From Cyclobacteriaceae bacterium (lineage in GTDB: Bacteria > Bacteroidota > Bacteroidia > Cytophagales > Cyclobacteriaceae): a stretch of 64,000 bases of DNA. Both the position numbers and the translations under genes were made by a program. Below are positions 44,903-58,100 of the stretch, piece by piece. The notes under the pieces are model-generated. The model worked only from the letters and a program-made list of their open reading frames with translations, was not told the DNA's origin and ran no database searches. The DNA is taken from contig JAEUUI010000012.1 of NCBI GenBank assembly GCA_016786585.1, positions 62,001 to 126,000 of the forward strand, in the 5' to 3' direction. How positions within the stretch are numbered: the stretch's first letter is position 1; each line of letters begins with the position of its first letter.

Positions 44903-47900
44903 ATGATTCTAAAAATAAACCTGTTACTGGCAATTCTCCTTTGCAGTCTGTTTTCTTTTGCACAGGAGAAAATGGTAGTAGTGAATTCCGATACAACCTA
45001 TTATGATGTAATGCCTGACTCTTTAGAATTTGGAATTCTAAAGGAGTTTTATAACAGTACAGGCGGAACAAAATGGAAAATAAAAACGAACTGGCTCAAC
45101 GGCCGCACAAGCGCAGACTTTGCTAAATGGTATGGCGTTAAAGTGATCAACGGAGACGTTGCGGAAATAGTGCTTACAAGCAATAATTTGACAGGAATGA
45201 TACCGAGCAGTATCTATTCATTAGACGGATTAGAGGGTTTGTGGTTGGAAGGAAATAACCTGACCGAACAGATCCGGGCAAAGAAATCCGTTTTGCGGTC
45301 GGGTTTTGCAGCGTCATTAGTGATACCCGGCGTGGAAAAGAATCTTCCGGTCTGGGCACTGGGCGTTACAAATGCCACGAAAGATGTTAGCGTAGATTGG
45401 CGCAAGGCGTCACCTTCAACTACTGCACTCAGTGGATCCACAACTTCTGTTAATACAGGTACTGCGGTAGCAATTGATGGATGCGGAGGCATTGCCTTTT
45501 ATGCTCGTCATACCGGTATTGATAAGAACTATCAATTGAATTTATACTCTGCTACAGGTGTAAGGCTTACAAACGACATAAATGATTCACCGCTTCGGGC
45601 GTTGGACGGAGTGCCAGGTTCAACGGAAATGCAAATTGTAAAAGTACCTACAAAAACAGATGAATGGTATGTTATTTATTCGCTGTTTGGTGGTTTATGT
45701 GGGGAATCCTCAGTATACTGTAAGGCAACCATTGTATATGCAAAAGTCAAGTATAACAATGGCGTGCTGACCATTAACAAAAATGAGCGCCAAATACTTA
45801 TCGGTTCGGCCAAGTCATACATTCATGGAAAAGCTGTTTCAAGAAAGGCAGGAATTGATTCTACAAAGCACTACCTCTACCTTGTTGAACGTGATCCGAA
45901 TGATGTTGATCCAAAAATGAGGGTGCATCGGTTTACTATTAGTAACACGGGTATAGCACTGACGCAATCAAGTTTTTGGTTTAATTCAAAGTTTTGGTTC
46001 CTTTCAATTTCGGGGTCGTCTGTAGAATTAAGTCCTGACGAAACAAAACTTGCTATTTCAAACAGAAATGAATCAAACTGGAAAGATAAATCGCGAAATT
46101 ACCAGGATATATTCCTGTTCGACTTAAATAACTTTTCAAATCCAACGAATAATCCTGCTGTAATTAATATACCCGACTTGTGGGTTCAGCCGGATAACAT
46201 TGTCATTAAACGTGAAACACAGCTTAGGAACTTCTACATTAAGGGATCTGCAAAAACACGCCCGTGTTTCCGATATTTGAGAAATAAGCTGGGGAAAATT
46301 GAATTTAGTCCATCGGGACAATATTTGTACGTCACAGGTGGAGGTTATCCGAAAATAGCAGCGGGTCAGACTCCATCGGGAACGTATTCCACGTATTTAC
46401 TGCAAATAGACTTGTGGTCGGTCAGTAATGGTCAGTACGATGTTCGGATTCAAAACCAGCAAGGTGTTAATGTCTCAGGCAGCGATTGTCAGGGGACATC
46501 AATAGCATCCGCTGGCGATAACTTTAATCCTATCGGATCGATAGAAAGTTCTTTTGATGGTAACCTCTATTTTTCTAAAGGAAACCAGGGATACTTATTT
46601 GTATTGCCGAACCCTAACGCGCCTATGCCGCAAAAAATAGATCCCGTGGACGTAAATCTTGCAATTTCTGGAAGTCCTAATATTCTGTTGGCAGGAGGTG
46701 CAAGAAGTGCTGGATTTCCTGAAAATATCGATGGATATGACTATGTGCAGGGAAAGAACATGCCGGATGCACAGTTCACACTTGATAAAAGCACACTTGG
46801 AACGAATGTTTCGGTTACGTTAACTGTAACAAATTACCGGGTGGGAGCTGTGTATACCGTTGACTGGGGGGATATGATTATTGAAACGTTTACAACATCC
46901 ACAAAAAGCCATACTTATGCAACTCAGGGAAACAGGCAAGTGTCATTGAAATCCACTGAACAGGGATGTGATGGTACCGAGACTAAACCTATTTTCGTCA
47001 AGCCATGTAATTTATCGGTTAAGTTTAGTTTAAGTAAATCGCAGGTAAAACCCACCGAGAAATTTGAAATTGAGATTCAGAATTTCTCTGGTGCATTTAC
47101 ATACATCGTTAATCTGGGTAACGGATATCAGACGGTCATGGAAACAGCCACGCAAACTTTTAGCTACCCAACTTCAAACACATACACCATTACGGTTTCG
47201 ATAATCAATATGTATGGCTGTCTGGCTACCCAAACTAAGAATATCGTTGTTCTTCCCCCCGTGGCATTATGTACAACAGTTATGCCGCTGTCTCCGGGCA
47301 CATTTAAACTGGATAAATTTTCCGGGCAAATTGTATTTGCTCCGCAGGACAATTGCTTACCTGCGCAATCCGTATCGTGTATTGAAGGAAAAGTTGAGAG
47401 CGCCCAATTGACTAATGTAGTTTCTGCATCAGCTACTACATTTTCAGATGATTGGGGTTATGGATTCTCGGGAACTCCTGTAAGAAGTGAAATTGATTAT
47501 GAAAACGGTCAGAGAGGAAGATGGCGCGCAAAAGACTCATATGTGTTCAATACACCTATTAACTATCAAATAAACGATCGCAATTATCTGGCCGGTCGCT
47601 TTACATTATCCGGATTCAACTGGCAAAGTCCTGACGTAAACAAAAAAGCAGGTTGGATACTAACCAATCAAATTACCAAGTATTCAGCACACGGAGAGCC
47701 ACTTGAAGAGTTAAATGCCCTCGGTATTGCAAGCACGGCTAAAATAGGCTATCATGAATCGGTTCCGTATTTGATCGCTCAAAATGCATCCTATGAAAAA
47801 GTAATGTTCGAAAGTTTTGAGAATGTATACGGAGAAGATCAAAATCTACTGGAAGAGAATGTAGCGCTATCAGGCGGCCGGTCAACTGTAGCGCATTCCG

Positions 47901-48382
47901 GAAAGTACGCTTTGACGCTCGTCAATTCGTTTGTCTCAAGATCAATTAATACCAGTTCCTTCGATACACAAGTTCGTTTCTGGGCGCGGGGAGATATATC
48001 CGCGGCAACGGTGAGTGTCACAAGCACAAGTTCAACCGTATTTCCTTCTGTTATCAAGAAAATTTCGCAATCCGGAGAATGGTCTTTGTGGGAGTCTATT
48101 ATGCCGGCAGAGACTGCCGGTAACAAAATTAAAATCAACAAATTGGGAGGTGGGGAGATTTTGATTGATGACGTGAGGATTCAACCTGTCAATGCAGAGA
48201 TGACATGCTACGTGTATGATCCAAGAACGCTGATACTTCTGGCTGTCTTTGATGATCAGCACTTCGCATTGTTTTATCAGTACAATGATGAAGGTAAGCT
48301 TGTGCGAAAGAGAATTGAGACTGAACGAGGTATAAAAACCGTTCAGGAAACTCAATATAATACACCTGTAACGGATAAATAA
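44903..48382 (+). CDS. giant secreted protein: LRR, PKD-like repeats and RHS-associated C-terminal module
   Basis: A 1159-aa protein with signal peptide (MILKINLLLAILLCSLFSFA). A plant-type leucine-rich repeat pair lies at about 60-125 (YNSTGGTKWKIKTNWLNG, LTGMIPSSIYSLDGLEGLW). A region of about 130-600 follows, with propeller-like features (SPSGQYLYVTGGG). Two PKD-like repeats lie at about 620-780 (YTVDWGDMIIETF). The last about 320 residues (NGQRGRWRAKDSYVF, TKYSAHGEPLEELNALG, VMFESFEN, FYQYNDEGKLVRKRI) are the module normally found at the end of SpvB-type Bacteroidota proteins. It starts 27 bases after the previous gene with ATG 44903. A TTG frame from 44879 adds nothing. Confidence 0.78.
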   Translation: MILKINLLLAILLCSLFSFAQEKMVVVNSDTTYYDVMPDSLEFGILKEFYNSTGGTKWKIKTNWLNGRTSADFAKWYGVKVINGDVAEIVLTSNNLTGMIPSSIYSLDGLEGLWLEGNNLTEQIRAKKSVLRSGFAASLVIPGVEKNLPVWALGVTNATKDVSVDWRKASPSTTALSGSTTSVNTGTAVAIDGCGGIAFYARHTGIDKNYQLNLYSATGVRLTNDINDSPLRALDGVPGSTEMQIVKVPTKTDEWYVIYSLFGGLCGESSVYCKATIVYAKVKYNNGVLTINKNERQILIGSAKSYIHGKAVSRKAGIDSTKHYLYLVERDPNDVDPKMRVHRFTISNTGIALTQSSFWFNSKFWFLSISGSSVELSPDETKLAISNRNESNWKDKSRNYQDIFLFDLNNFSNPTNNPAVINIPDLWVQPDNIVIKRETQLRNFYIKGSAKTRPCFRYLRNKLGKIEFSPSGQYLYVTGGGYPKIAAGQTPSGTYSTYLLQIDLWSVSNGQYDVRIQNQQGVNVSGSDCQGTSIASAGDNFNPIGSIESSFDGNLYFSKGNQGYLFVLPNPNAPMPQKIDPVDVNLAISGSPNILLAGGARSAGFPENIDGYDYVQGKNMPDAQFTLDKSTLGTNVSVTLTVTNYRVGAVYTVDWGDMIIETFTTSTKSHTYATQGNRQVSLKSTEQGCDGTETKPIFVKPCNLSVKFSLSKSQVKPTEKFEIEIQNFSGAFTYIVNLGNGYQTVMETATQTFSYPTSNTYTITVSIINMYGCLATQTKNIVVLPPVALCTTVMPLSPGTFKLDKFSGQIVFAPQDNCLPAQSVSCIEGKVESAQLTNVVSASATTFSDDWGYGFSGTPVRSEIDYENGQRGRWRAKDSYVFNTPINYQINDRNYLAGRFTLSGFNWQSPDVNKKAGWILTNQITKYSAHGEPLEELNALGIASTAKIGYHESVPYLIAQNASYEKVMFESFENVYGEDQNLLEENVALSGGRSTVAHSGKYALTLVNSFVSRSINTSSFDTQVRFWARGDISAATVSVTSTSSTVFPSVIKKISQSGEWSLWESIMPAETAGNKIKINKLGGGEILIDDVRIQPVNAEMTCYVYDPRTLILLAVFDDQHFALFYQYNDEGKLVRKRIETERGIKTVQETQYNTPVTDK

Positions 48383-48384
48383 TC

Positions 48385-49110
48385 ATGAAGAGGTTGATAA
48401 TTCTGACACTGGGATTAGCAGGATCGATCTTGCTGTCAGCTTCTAATGATGATTGTCTGAATCTGTTTAAAAGAATTACGGAGAAAGCCAGAGCTCAACG
48501 AGTTTTGATGGTAAAATCCGGATTTGAGATGAATTGTCATGTTAAGGTAATACAGGCTGCAGGGCAGATTTTTGAAGATGATCTGATAGTTCGTCTTCAT
48601 GCAAAAAAATATCATTATAAATCGAAATCTATAGCGATGTATCTGGATGATCGGAATTTTGTTGCGATACAAAATGACTCCAAGGTCATCTTCATCGCGA
48701 AGGCTCAGGCTGCGGCTGGTCAAAAGGATCAATTTACGCAAGCACTTTCGATCATGGATTCACTGCAGAGGCATATGGTGTTTAAGAGCTGTACGAAAGA
48801 ATTTGGCACGGTGAGTAAAGATGAGGGGTATCATAAGATTGTATTTGCGCCTTCCGGTGAGATCAGAAAAGCTGGTATTGACGGAATAGTTTATTGGCTA
48901 TCGGAAGCGGAGGCTTCAGTGAAAAAAATATTGGTGCGCTACGCAGAAGGGAACGAGTATGGACTGAAAGAGTACGAATTGATAATTAACAAGCTGAGCT
49001 ACACGTATGACGGTGATGTATTTAAGGGCGAGTCAGTCGGCCGGGTGTTAAAAAATAATTCACTGTTGCCGGAGTTTAAAGATTTTCAATTAGTTGACAA
49101 AAGAAATTAA
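48385..49110 (+). CDS. exported protein of unknown function between two giants
   Basis: A 241-aa protein with a signal peptide (LIILTLGLAGSILLSAS). The body alternates beta strands (FEMNCHVKVIQAAGQIFED, DDLIVRLHAKKYHYKSK, AMYLDDRNFVAIQ, EYELIINKLSY), with some likeness to the LolA/VioE-type half-barrel, but the match is not firm. It starts 2 bases after the LRR/PKD gene and ends 13 bases before the RHS start, so it is part of the same transcription unit. A periplasmic chaperone or carrier for the neighbouring giants is an inference from position. Confidence 0.6.
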   Translation: MKRLIILTLGLAGSILLSASNDDCLNLFKRITEKARAQRVLMVKSGFEMNCHVKVIQAAGQIFEDDLIVRLHAKKYHYKSKSIAMYLDDRNFVAIQNDSKVIFIAKAQAAAGQKDQFTQALSIMDSLQRHMVFKSCTKEFGTVSKDEGYHKIVFAPSGEIRKAGIDGIVYWLSEAEASVKKILVRYAEGNEYGLKEYELIINKLSYTYDGDVFKGESVGRVLKNNSLLPEFKDFQLVDKRN

Positions 49111-49123
49111 ACATAGACTATTT

Positions 49124-52100
49124 ATGGCTGCTGTTAGAATAGCGAAAGAAAAAATTATGCTAATCCTTAAAGCACATGCAATGCTGTTGATTCTTTGTGT
49201 GAACTTTTTATCCGCTCACGGGCAGAATGCACAGGTACCCTGCGCAGACCCTCAGGTTGTCGTTCAGTCAAAAAATGCAGGCGGTGTGACCGAGGTAAAA
49301 AGCGTTTACCTCTCCAGTATCGATAAATCATTATTCAGGTACTGGAATAAATCAAAAGACCCCGTTGCTGAAAAAGTTTTTAAAATTCAAAGTCAACTAA
49401 ATGCTAAGGGAAAGGGTAAAATTACATATGTTGTTAGTCCAACAGATTGTGAAGTACAAACTGATAAAGCATGTGGCACTGTTCCGCAGCCATCTGCTCC
49501 TTCTAGCGTAAATGCCTGTGCCGGAGTTCAGTTTACAATATCCGCTGGACCTGCTTATCCAGGAACAACATGCAGGTGGTACAATGCCAGTAATGTTTTT
49601 TTGGTACAAGGAACTTCTTATTCCGCTACTGTATTTTCTTCAACAAACTTTAAAGTCACCTCCTACAACCCGGTTGATGGCTGCGAGAGTGCTAAGAAAA
49701 CTATTCCAGTAAACGTTACAGCCTCTCCTTCGCAATGGGCCGTTACGACTGTTAACGCGGCAACGGGACAGTCGGATGTTAATGGAAAATATTGCACCGG
49801 CGTCGCAAGCTCCTGGCCTTCGATAGTACTGGATGGCTTCGAAGTTGGTGTCACATATCAGGTACACTACAATAATTCTCCTACAGGCAGCCTTCCGATA
49901 ACCCGTAATTTGCTGAGTGATCCGGTTCCTTCATGGAACGGGGCCTCCCTCTCTGCACTCGGGCCAGGCGGTCCGGGTGTGCAATGGGTAATTAAGACTA
50001 CTGGGACCTGTCCGAAAACGATGTATAACTCTGTTACCATTTCACCTTACGGAGCGGTTAACACCTACACCGTTCAGAGTACGGGATCGAACTGCGGAGA
50101 AGGAATAGTTGCTCTAGCGGGTACTGTTGGCGGCACCACCGGTGGAGAGCCGGGCGTCTCATACCAGCTTAAACTTAACGGAACTGCTTTTGGCGAGCCG
50201 TTGGAGTACAACGCTCAAACGGCTACTCCGGTTACCTGGGGTGGTCTGCCTTCCGGAACCTATACTGTGCAAGCTACGCGTATAGACTGCCCTTCGATCA
50301 GTTCGACATTTCCCAGTTCTGCTGTGCTAAGTGTTTCGCCCGATTTTGAACCGGTCATCACAGGTGCCGAACTTATTTGTAATGGTGAAGTGAATCAGGA
50401 ACTCGTGGCAAGCCCTGAAACAGGAGTGACGTATCAATGGTGGATTAACGGAGTACTTCAGTCCGTTACCACCAAGAATATTCCCATCACTGTTGCAGGC
50501 ACGTATAAAGTAAAAGTTACTTCAGGAGCATGCTCTAAGTATGACGAACACGATGTTATCGTCAGTCAGCCCCCGGCCGCGATTACAGGAGTCAATGGAT
50601 TAACCACATCTTTTCCCAATGAAGCTACTGTGATTGAAGTGTTGGGGAGCGCAGACGCGACCAATTTTAAATATGAGTGGAACGGGTTGGAATTACCGGT
50701 AGCAGACTTGGATGGTAATGTCGAAGGCAGACGGGTTAAGCTGTCGTTGCCCAATGTTGGCGATAATCAGCAAGTTACGATCAAGCCTTATAACCTGGGC
50801 TGTGTCGGCCCTTCGTATGTATTTAACTACACCGTTAAAAATCCAGCGGACGCAAAGCAAACGTTGACTTTCCTTCACCCACAGTTAAGTGACCCTAACC
50901 AACGGTCGGGCTATCTTTTCTTAGCCGACCACAGCATTAACAACTATGCAGGTTGCATCGATCAACTGGGTCCGGTGACGGTCAACCTGATGTTTGATTT
51001 TGGGGATGACTATAACCTGGGGAAGCAACCAGGCATGAGTGTTGCGGCGTCCGTAACTGTTACAGCCGTATCAGATCTACCGGCCACCAATCAGGTATGG
51101 ACAGTTCCCTTTACGCTGAATGACACAGGTCCCGAACAACTGTTCACTAAAAAAATAACGTTAAACCCGGCCTTGGTGAAATACATCCTGGTTCAGGTAA
51201 CTTCATATACAAATGCGTATGCGGCGACCTACAGTTCAATCCGGTTGCGGGCATCGTTTGCTGAAGAGAATACGATATACGGTTTGGGTAAAACAGCGCT
51301 ACCTGTCTCGCCAGCTAACGGAGCCTCGATAGGCGGCTCATGGGACCAAACCTTCACGTGGACCTCGTGCAATAATGTACCCGGTTATGTATTCCAGTTG
51401 TTACGCTCCTATAGTGAGAGTACTACAGAACCTTCCGACTGGAGCCAGGCACTGACAATTGAGACCGAAAGTGCTAACCAGTCCCTATCGGTAGCGATGG
51501 CCGAAGGAAGCGGAGTTTACTGGTGGCGTGTCATTCCAATAGGCAATCAACCAGGTGGCGTTGGCAATCCTGCCAATTGGGCTCCCGGCCCGTACACAGC
51601 TTCACGGTTTATATATGATCACCCGGAGAAAGACAAGAATTGGATTTATAGCCGCACCTTTACCGAAGGCAACAAACTCAGCGAGCAGGTGACCTATGCA
51701 AACAGACTTTTGCAGGTAGCTCAGCAGCAGACGAAGATACAGGACAATAGCCAGATAATTGCTACCCAAACGATGCAGGACTATGTCGGGAGAAGTGCAT
51801 TGTCTTCGCTTCCCATTCCTACAGGTACGACAGCCTTCGGTTATTTAGGCACACTCTTGAAACGCGATGCCACCAACCCGCTCCTGGTATTCGATTTTGA
51901 CGATGATGCCAAAATCTCCGCACCTACGATGGCGCAAGACTATAGCGGATACTACAGCGGTACAGCTAATGCACTGAATGCAGGTGTTGCCAGTGCAGAA
52001 GGTTATCCGTTCACGCGCACTCGTTTTGCTTCTGATGGTCGCGTTCGGGAACAATCAGGCGTTGGACTTAAACACTCCCTTGCAGGCGGGAAAACAGTAG

Positions 52101-55100
52101 AAACCCATTACTCAAGCCCTACGGAAGGGGAGTTGGTGCGGATATTCGGAGCCGAGGCCCCGGATATAAAAAGTGTTGAAAAGATCACCACGATCGATGC
52201 TAATGGGATAGCATCAGTAAGGTTTCAGCGCAAAGACGGAACGGTAATCGCCACGGCTATGGAAGTAGGTGACTCTCCGGGCCCCTTCACTCAATTACCG
52301 TCGGGAGCCGCGGCGTTAGCAGGAGTGTATGAAGAGGTAAAAGGGTTTGAACGAGTGGATGAAAAAACAATCGTCACTCGCAAACCCTTATTTTTTATCA
52401 AATCAACCAGTATTTCAATTGACTATGAAATAACACCATCTTTATTGAATGAGATGTGTGCAGCCTCGAATAATAATCAGCTTGTTGGCTATTACACCTT
52501 TAATAACAACAGCAACGATCAGAGTGGAAGATATAACAATGCTACGCGGGGTGGTACGACCACCCTTACCGCCGATGCGTTTGGAAATCAAAGCGCATAT
52601 GTAACCAATGGATCAAGCGGCTATATGCAGGTTCTTGACGGGCCGGATAACGATTTTGGGCGCGATGACTTTACCGTTGCGATTTGGGTGAAACGTACGT
52701 CAAATACCATTAGCTGGGATAACAGTGCTGCAATTGGAAAATGGAATTCGATGGGGTTACCCGGAACAAATGAATGGGCGCTGTACTTTACCTCAAATGG
52801 ATCGGACAACATTCCGACTTTCTACATTGAAAGCGGTTCGACAACGTATAAAGCATTAGCCAGCACTCCGCTTTCATTGGCCACCTGGTATCACCTGACG
52901 GGCGTGCGGAAGGGTAATCAATTGTTAATTTATATTAACGGAATATTAAGTGGAAGTACCACTATCCCGGCTAATACAGTTATCAATAGCACAACCGGAC
53001 TAAACGTGTGGATCTCCCGCTATATAAATAACTACACCGCAGCCACGTTTGATGATGTTCAGATCTATAGAAGAGCTTTGAGTGCAGATGAAATACTCTC
53101 TCTCCAAAGCCGGGGCACCGCATGTAAAACCTGTGACTATAAAATTCAACTCCTGTTATATACAGAAGGCATACAGGCTGCCCAGAATCTGGCTACGTAT
53201 GACATTTCCGCGGGTGCTTGCACGGATCAGCTGTTGAAGAAATGGGATCCCACTGTTATTACGGTGCCGCTGAGTGGAAAAACAAAGTATGTCCTGGAGA
53301 AGCGTATTTCCATAGAGAACAGTGATGTCAATGGATTGTATATAGATGCGCACGTAGCTGAAGTTGAAAGCAGTTACCGGTCATTACTAACGGCTAACCC
53401 GGTATTGGCAAATGTAACGTCTAAAGTCGGATCCGGTCAGCTTCAGCAACTGAAGACCGATTTGGCTCCATATTACAATGCACCCCTTCAGCAGTACTTG
53501 GTCCCAACCGGCATTGCCGGCGGATGTTCGGATGTTATCGCCATACCGGAGTTTGAAGTTTGTCCGAGTGAATCAGAAACGTTTGACAGCAACTGCAAAC
53601 GGAATGGTAGTGAATCCTTCTGGGATTATTTCTATAATTACTATGACCTGGCTAATGTATACCAGATGCCGCATACCGATGTGCTTCAGTTCTATCGGAC
53701 CCTCACGGGCGACTATAACGATCAAAAGTTCCTTTATTTCAACAATCAGCTGACTGGTCAGAAAGAATATTTTACCCAAGCCACGTTTGATGCCATGATG
53801 GTTAATATGATCACTGATAACGGGTTGACGTGTGTGGATGTGTGGCGCGAATGGAAGAATCAGGTTCATAGTTACCTGGCTAACATGAAGCAAAACCTCG
53901 ACTTTACCCCTGTAGATATGGATGGGGAAGAAGCTGAATACCTCGATAACACCTTAACGCTGAGCCCCGTTGTTGCCCAGAAATACAGCTTGTTTGAAAG
54001 CATGCTTAAAGCCATCGATGGTACACTTCAATTTAATATGACCCCGCCCGTAACAGAAGGGCAGGAAACTTGCGACCCGCTGCACCCAACGTTTATAAAG
54101 AGAGATTTGTTATACGGACATTTTAAACAAACAGCAGGTGCGACTTCTCTGGATGTGGTACCTGATCTTTTATATGCCTACAAATTGGTATACTACAACG
54201 ATGGCAGCGAACAGCAGAACAGGGAGTTGAAATTTTACAACGGTGGTTACACTACTGACCAGATCAATAGCAACGCTATAATTCCGTCCAAACAGGATTT
54301 CACGTCGATGAATTTATGCGACAAGTTCAAATTCTACAGCAACACCCTGATGGGGGTAACGCCTATTTCGGAAACAAAAATCCAGGAATTCATTGGAAAG
54401 ATCCGAACAAAATGCGAAAGTGGTTGTGAACGCAGACGGGGTGAGTTTAGGCAGCGGGTTATCCAGAATCTGATGGAGCAGAATGGATCTACCCTCATTC
54501 AATATTACCGCACGTATGTTGATCCCGTTATGGACGGCAACCCGGGGCAGATTGGTGTCCAGCCGGCCTGGGTAGGTGTATATGATGTAACCGCTAACGC
54601 CACAAGTTACACGATTGCGCAGTGTGAGTTTGATGCCTTGGTAGCTGCGCTTGTCCAGAACTGTGCCGACTATTGCAATACGCCACTTACGCCACATGAT
54701 GAGAATTATCCAAATAAACCTTTCAAGGTTAGAGTATTCGGCACCGCAGCAGAACGTTTGCGACTAACGCAAGCATTAACGTACGATTTTGAGCTTAACG
54801 TTGGCAACAGTGCACAAACCTGTTCGTCCGGCTGGGACAGACTGGATGTGAACTACATTAAAAGAGGGAGGGTGCCCCAGATCAGTATCCTTGATGGTTT
54901 TACCTTCGGGGCTATTTCCGGAGCGCCTTCTATCCCGGCTAACTTTGCGAATACCTTTACCGTTACCAATACACTGGACGATACAAACACGGGTTCATTA
55001 CGGTGGGCTCTTACCGCTGCCAATGCAATTGGTGGCAGTTCACCGGTTCTTATCAATTTCAATATCCCCGGAGATGGACCGCACAGAATTGTAGTAAATA

Positions 55101-58100
55101 GCTCGCTTCCGAGTGTCAGAGCATACACGACAATCGATGCCACCACTCAGCCATCATCGGTTGTAACGTCTCAGCCCAAGATCATTATTGATAAAACCTT
55201 TCTGGCGAATCTGCTAACGATTGGATACTACGATGTTGTAAAGGGATTTCAGTTTGATGCACTCGGTGGAAGTGTGATCTCTGTGGGTGATTATTGCCAG
55301 GTAATCGGAAATGTTTTTAATATTAGATCATTTTATAACGCAATCATTTCTGTAGGTTATTCAGGAGGTAATACGTTCGACAGCAAAATAAAAGGCAACG
55401 TAATTAATAGTGAGGCCCCCCAAGCAGGTGCAATTGGAATCGTTGTTTGGTCCCCAACGAGGACAGACATCGGAGGTGATAACAGTAATGATGGTAACGT
55501 TTTCAGATACTGCAGGCTACAATTAAACACTTCAACCAATTCCGTTTTCTCGGCTAAAATTAAAAATAACAGATTCCTCTCGTATGGTTGCACTAGTAGC
55601 GCTTGCGATGGCATTCAAATCAGTAAAACGATCCCGGGTGGCGGTATTGCCCCGTATCCGAACTATGAAATGAAGTCGAATCTTTTTGACTATCAATTCT
55701 CAACACTGCCGCAAGAGGGGCTAATTACAACGTTTGGACTTCAAAATTATGCCTGCACGATCACCGGAAGTACGATAACCGGATCGACCATGAGCTTCAC
55801 CGGAACCGCAACTGCTAATACTACGGTAGAGCTGTTTCTTGGAACCGGAGAATCAAATGGACAGCAAAAAATCAGACTTTTAAAGTCTCTTGGCTTTGCA
55901 TCGGTTGGAGCGAATGGTTTATGGACGATCTCAGGCCTGCCGGTAATGCCGGCGGGATACCAGTTTTTCTGTACAGTTACTAAGGAAACGTATAATTCAG
56001 GAGGTAATATTTATAACTCCACTACCTCAGCGTTTACAGCTTATACGATACCGGTTACCTGTAACATTGCAAAATCAATCTGCTTTCACTTCACCAATCC
56101 ATTTTCCGAAGTTACTATTCCTCCCGGACTGGAAGATATTGTATACGATCCGGTGAAGATACCGTGTACTCAACTTGCGGCCAATTACCTGACCGAAGCT
56201 GTTGAGCAGCAGAAAGAGCAGATCATTAAAAGTCATGGTGACAATTTCCGCAGGGAATATTATAAACAATGCGGAGATCCATCGCTGTTGCAGGACAAGC
56301 TCAAGCTGTACTACAACAGTGTGCTGCATCAATACACCCTCTACTATTATGATCGTGCTGGTAATTTGATCCGAACCGTACCCCCGGAGGGCGTTGCTAC
56401 ATTGGCCGTAACCGAAGCTGCGATTGGTACAAACCGCAGTGCCATGCCGCCACATTTGCAAGTGACTGAGTATCAATATAACTCACTGGGTCAATTGACA
56501 GCCGAGCATACCCCGGATGGTACGCCAAAGCCGAATAACCTGGTAGACCGTCCTGCATCCACGCTTTCTCCACAAGACCTGAACAGCAATACGTATACAT
56601 ACTATTCAGCGTTCGTGTATAACAGCAAGGGTCAGCTCAGGTTCTCCCGCAATGCGCTTCAAAAGGAGAATGACGATTATTCCTACACCAAATACGATGA
56701 TCTGGGACGAGTTATTGAAGTGGGGCAGGCCGAACCAACTGCGTACGACTACAATACGCTGTATGCAAACCGCGATTTCACCGGTTACAACGCTTACCCG
56801 ACTGCGGACATTAAACAGGTAAACCGCACGTACTATACTTCGGCACTTAATGCGGTTATTGAATTTGCAGGAATACAATTACCAATTGATCCGCGAACCA
56901 GCAGCACGCTGCCGGTTGAGGAGCGCAGGTATAAACAGCGCAATTTGCGTAACCGGATCAGCTTTACCGTACTTGACGAGGATGGCACTATAGCCACAAC
57001 AGCGGATAATGTGCTGACGGTTTATAGTTACGATCCGCACGGCAACGTGGAATGGGTTGCACAAGTGCTTCCCGGCCTTGATATACGGGTAACGGTTTAT
57101 ACTTATGATCTGATCAGCGGGAAGGTAACACAAGTGAGCTACAGTCCCGGAAATGCGGACCAGTTTTTCCATAAGTACGAGTATGATGGAAGCAACAGGA
57201 TCAAATCTGTTTTCACCTCAGCCGATGGCGAGCTTTGGCATAAGGATGCAGCGTATGATTATTACCTGCACGGCCCGTTGAAGCGTAGCGTTATCGGGGA
57301 AGACAAGGTTCAGGGCCTTGATTATACGTACACCGTTCATGGTTGGCTTAAGGCCATCAACCATCCGTTGCTTGCGACAATCGCCAATGATCCGGGGCAG
57401 GATGGAAGCTCGAGCTCGGTTGTGGGCCGGGACGTTTACGGTATGGCGCTCGGGTATTACACCGGAGACTATGTGCGCACCGGCAGCACGCTCACAACAG
57501 GCGTTGTACCGATCGCACCGCTAACGAAAGATCTCTATAATGGCAATATTTCTGCCTGGTCTAATAATACCGGTGAATGGGCATCCGGCTTTTCAAGCGA
57601 TTACCCCCTGCTAACTACTCAGTTCTCCAAGTATCTTGTGCCAACCGCCTATGTACTTACTTATGACGAGCTCAACCGATTACTCACGGGAATATTGCAT
57701 GTCGGAACAAACTTCGCCACGGCTACGAATAATTTTAAGGTTACTTACGGTTACACAACAGCTTTGTCGACAACCAGTGCTTTAACAAAAGCCACAAATG
57801 GTAACATCTATACGGCAAATACCACGGGGTATACCGGTGTTTCGATTGACGCCTTGACATACGTGTACCCTACCTATCAGAACCCGGTAACAAACCGAAT
57901 AGGCCTGCTCAGCAACCGGCTGCGGCATGTTACTGAAGCGTCTCCGGCTAACACATTAACGCTGGATGACGTTGAGCCTGGCCAGGTGGTGGATAATTAC
58001 TCGTACGATGCAATCGGGAACCTGACAAGAGACCTTCAACAGAAACGTGCCATCCGGTGGACGCCCTACGGCAAAGTTAAAAAGGTAATTGTTCTGGACG

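Noticed and set aside
54314-54697. 127-codon minus-strand frame within the RHS gene
   Set aside because: Lies in one of many shadows of the 10-kb RHS reading frame. No domain features or start context.
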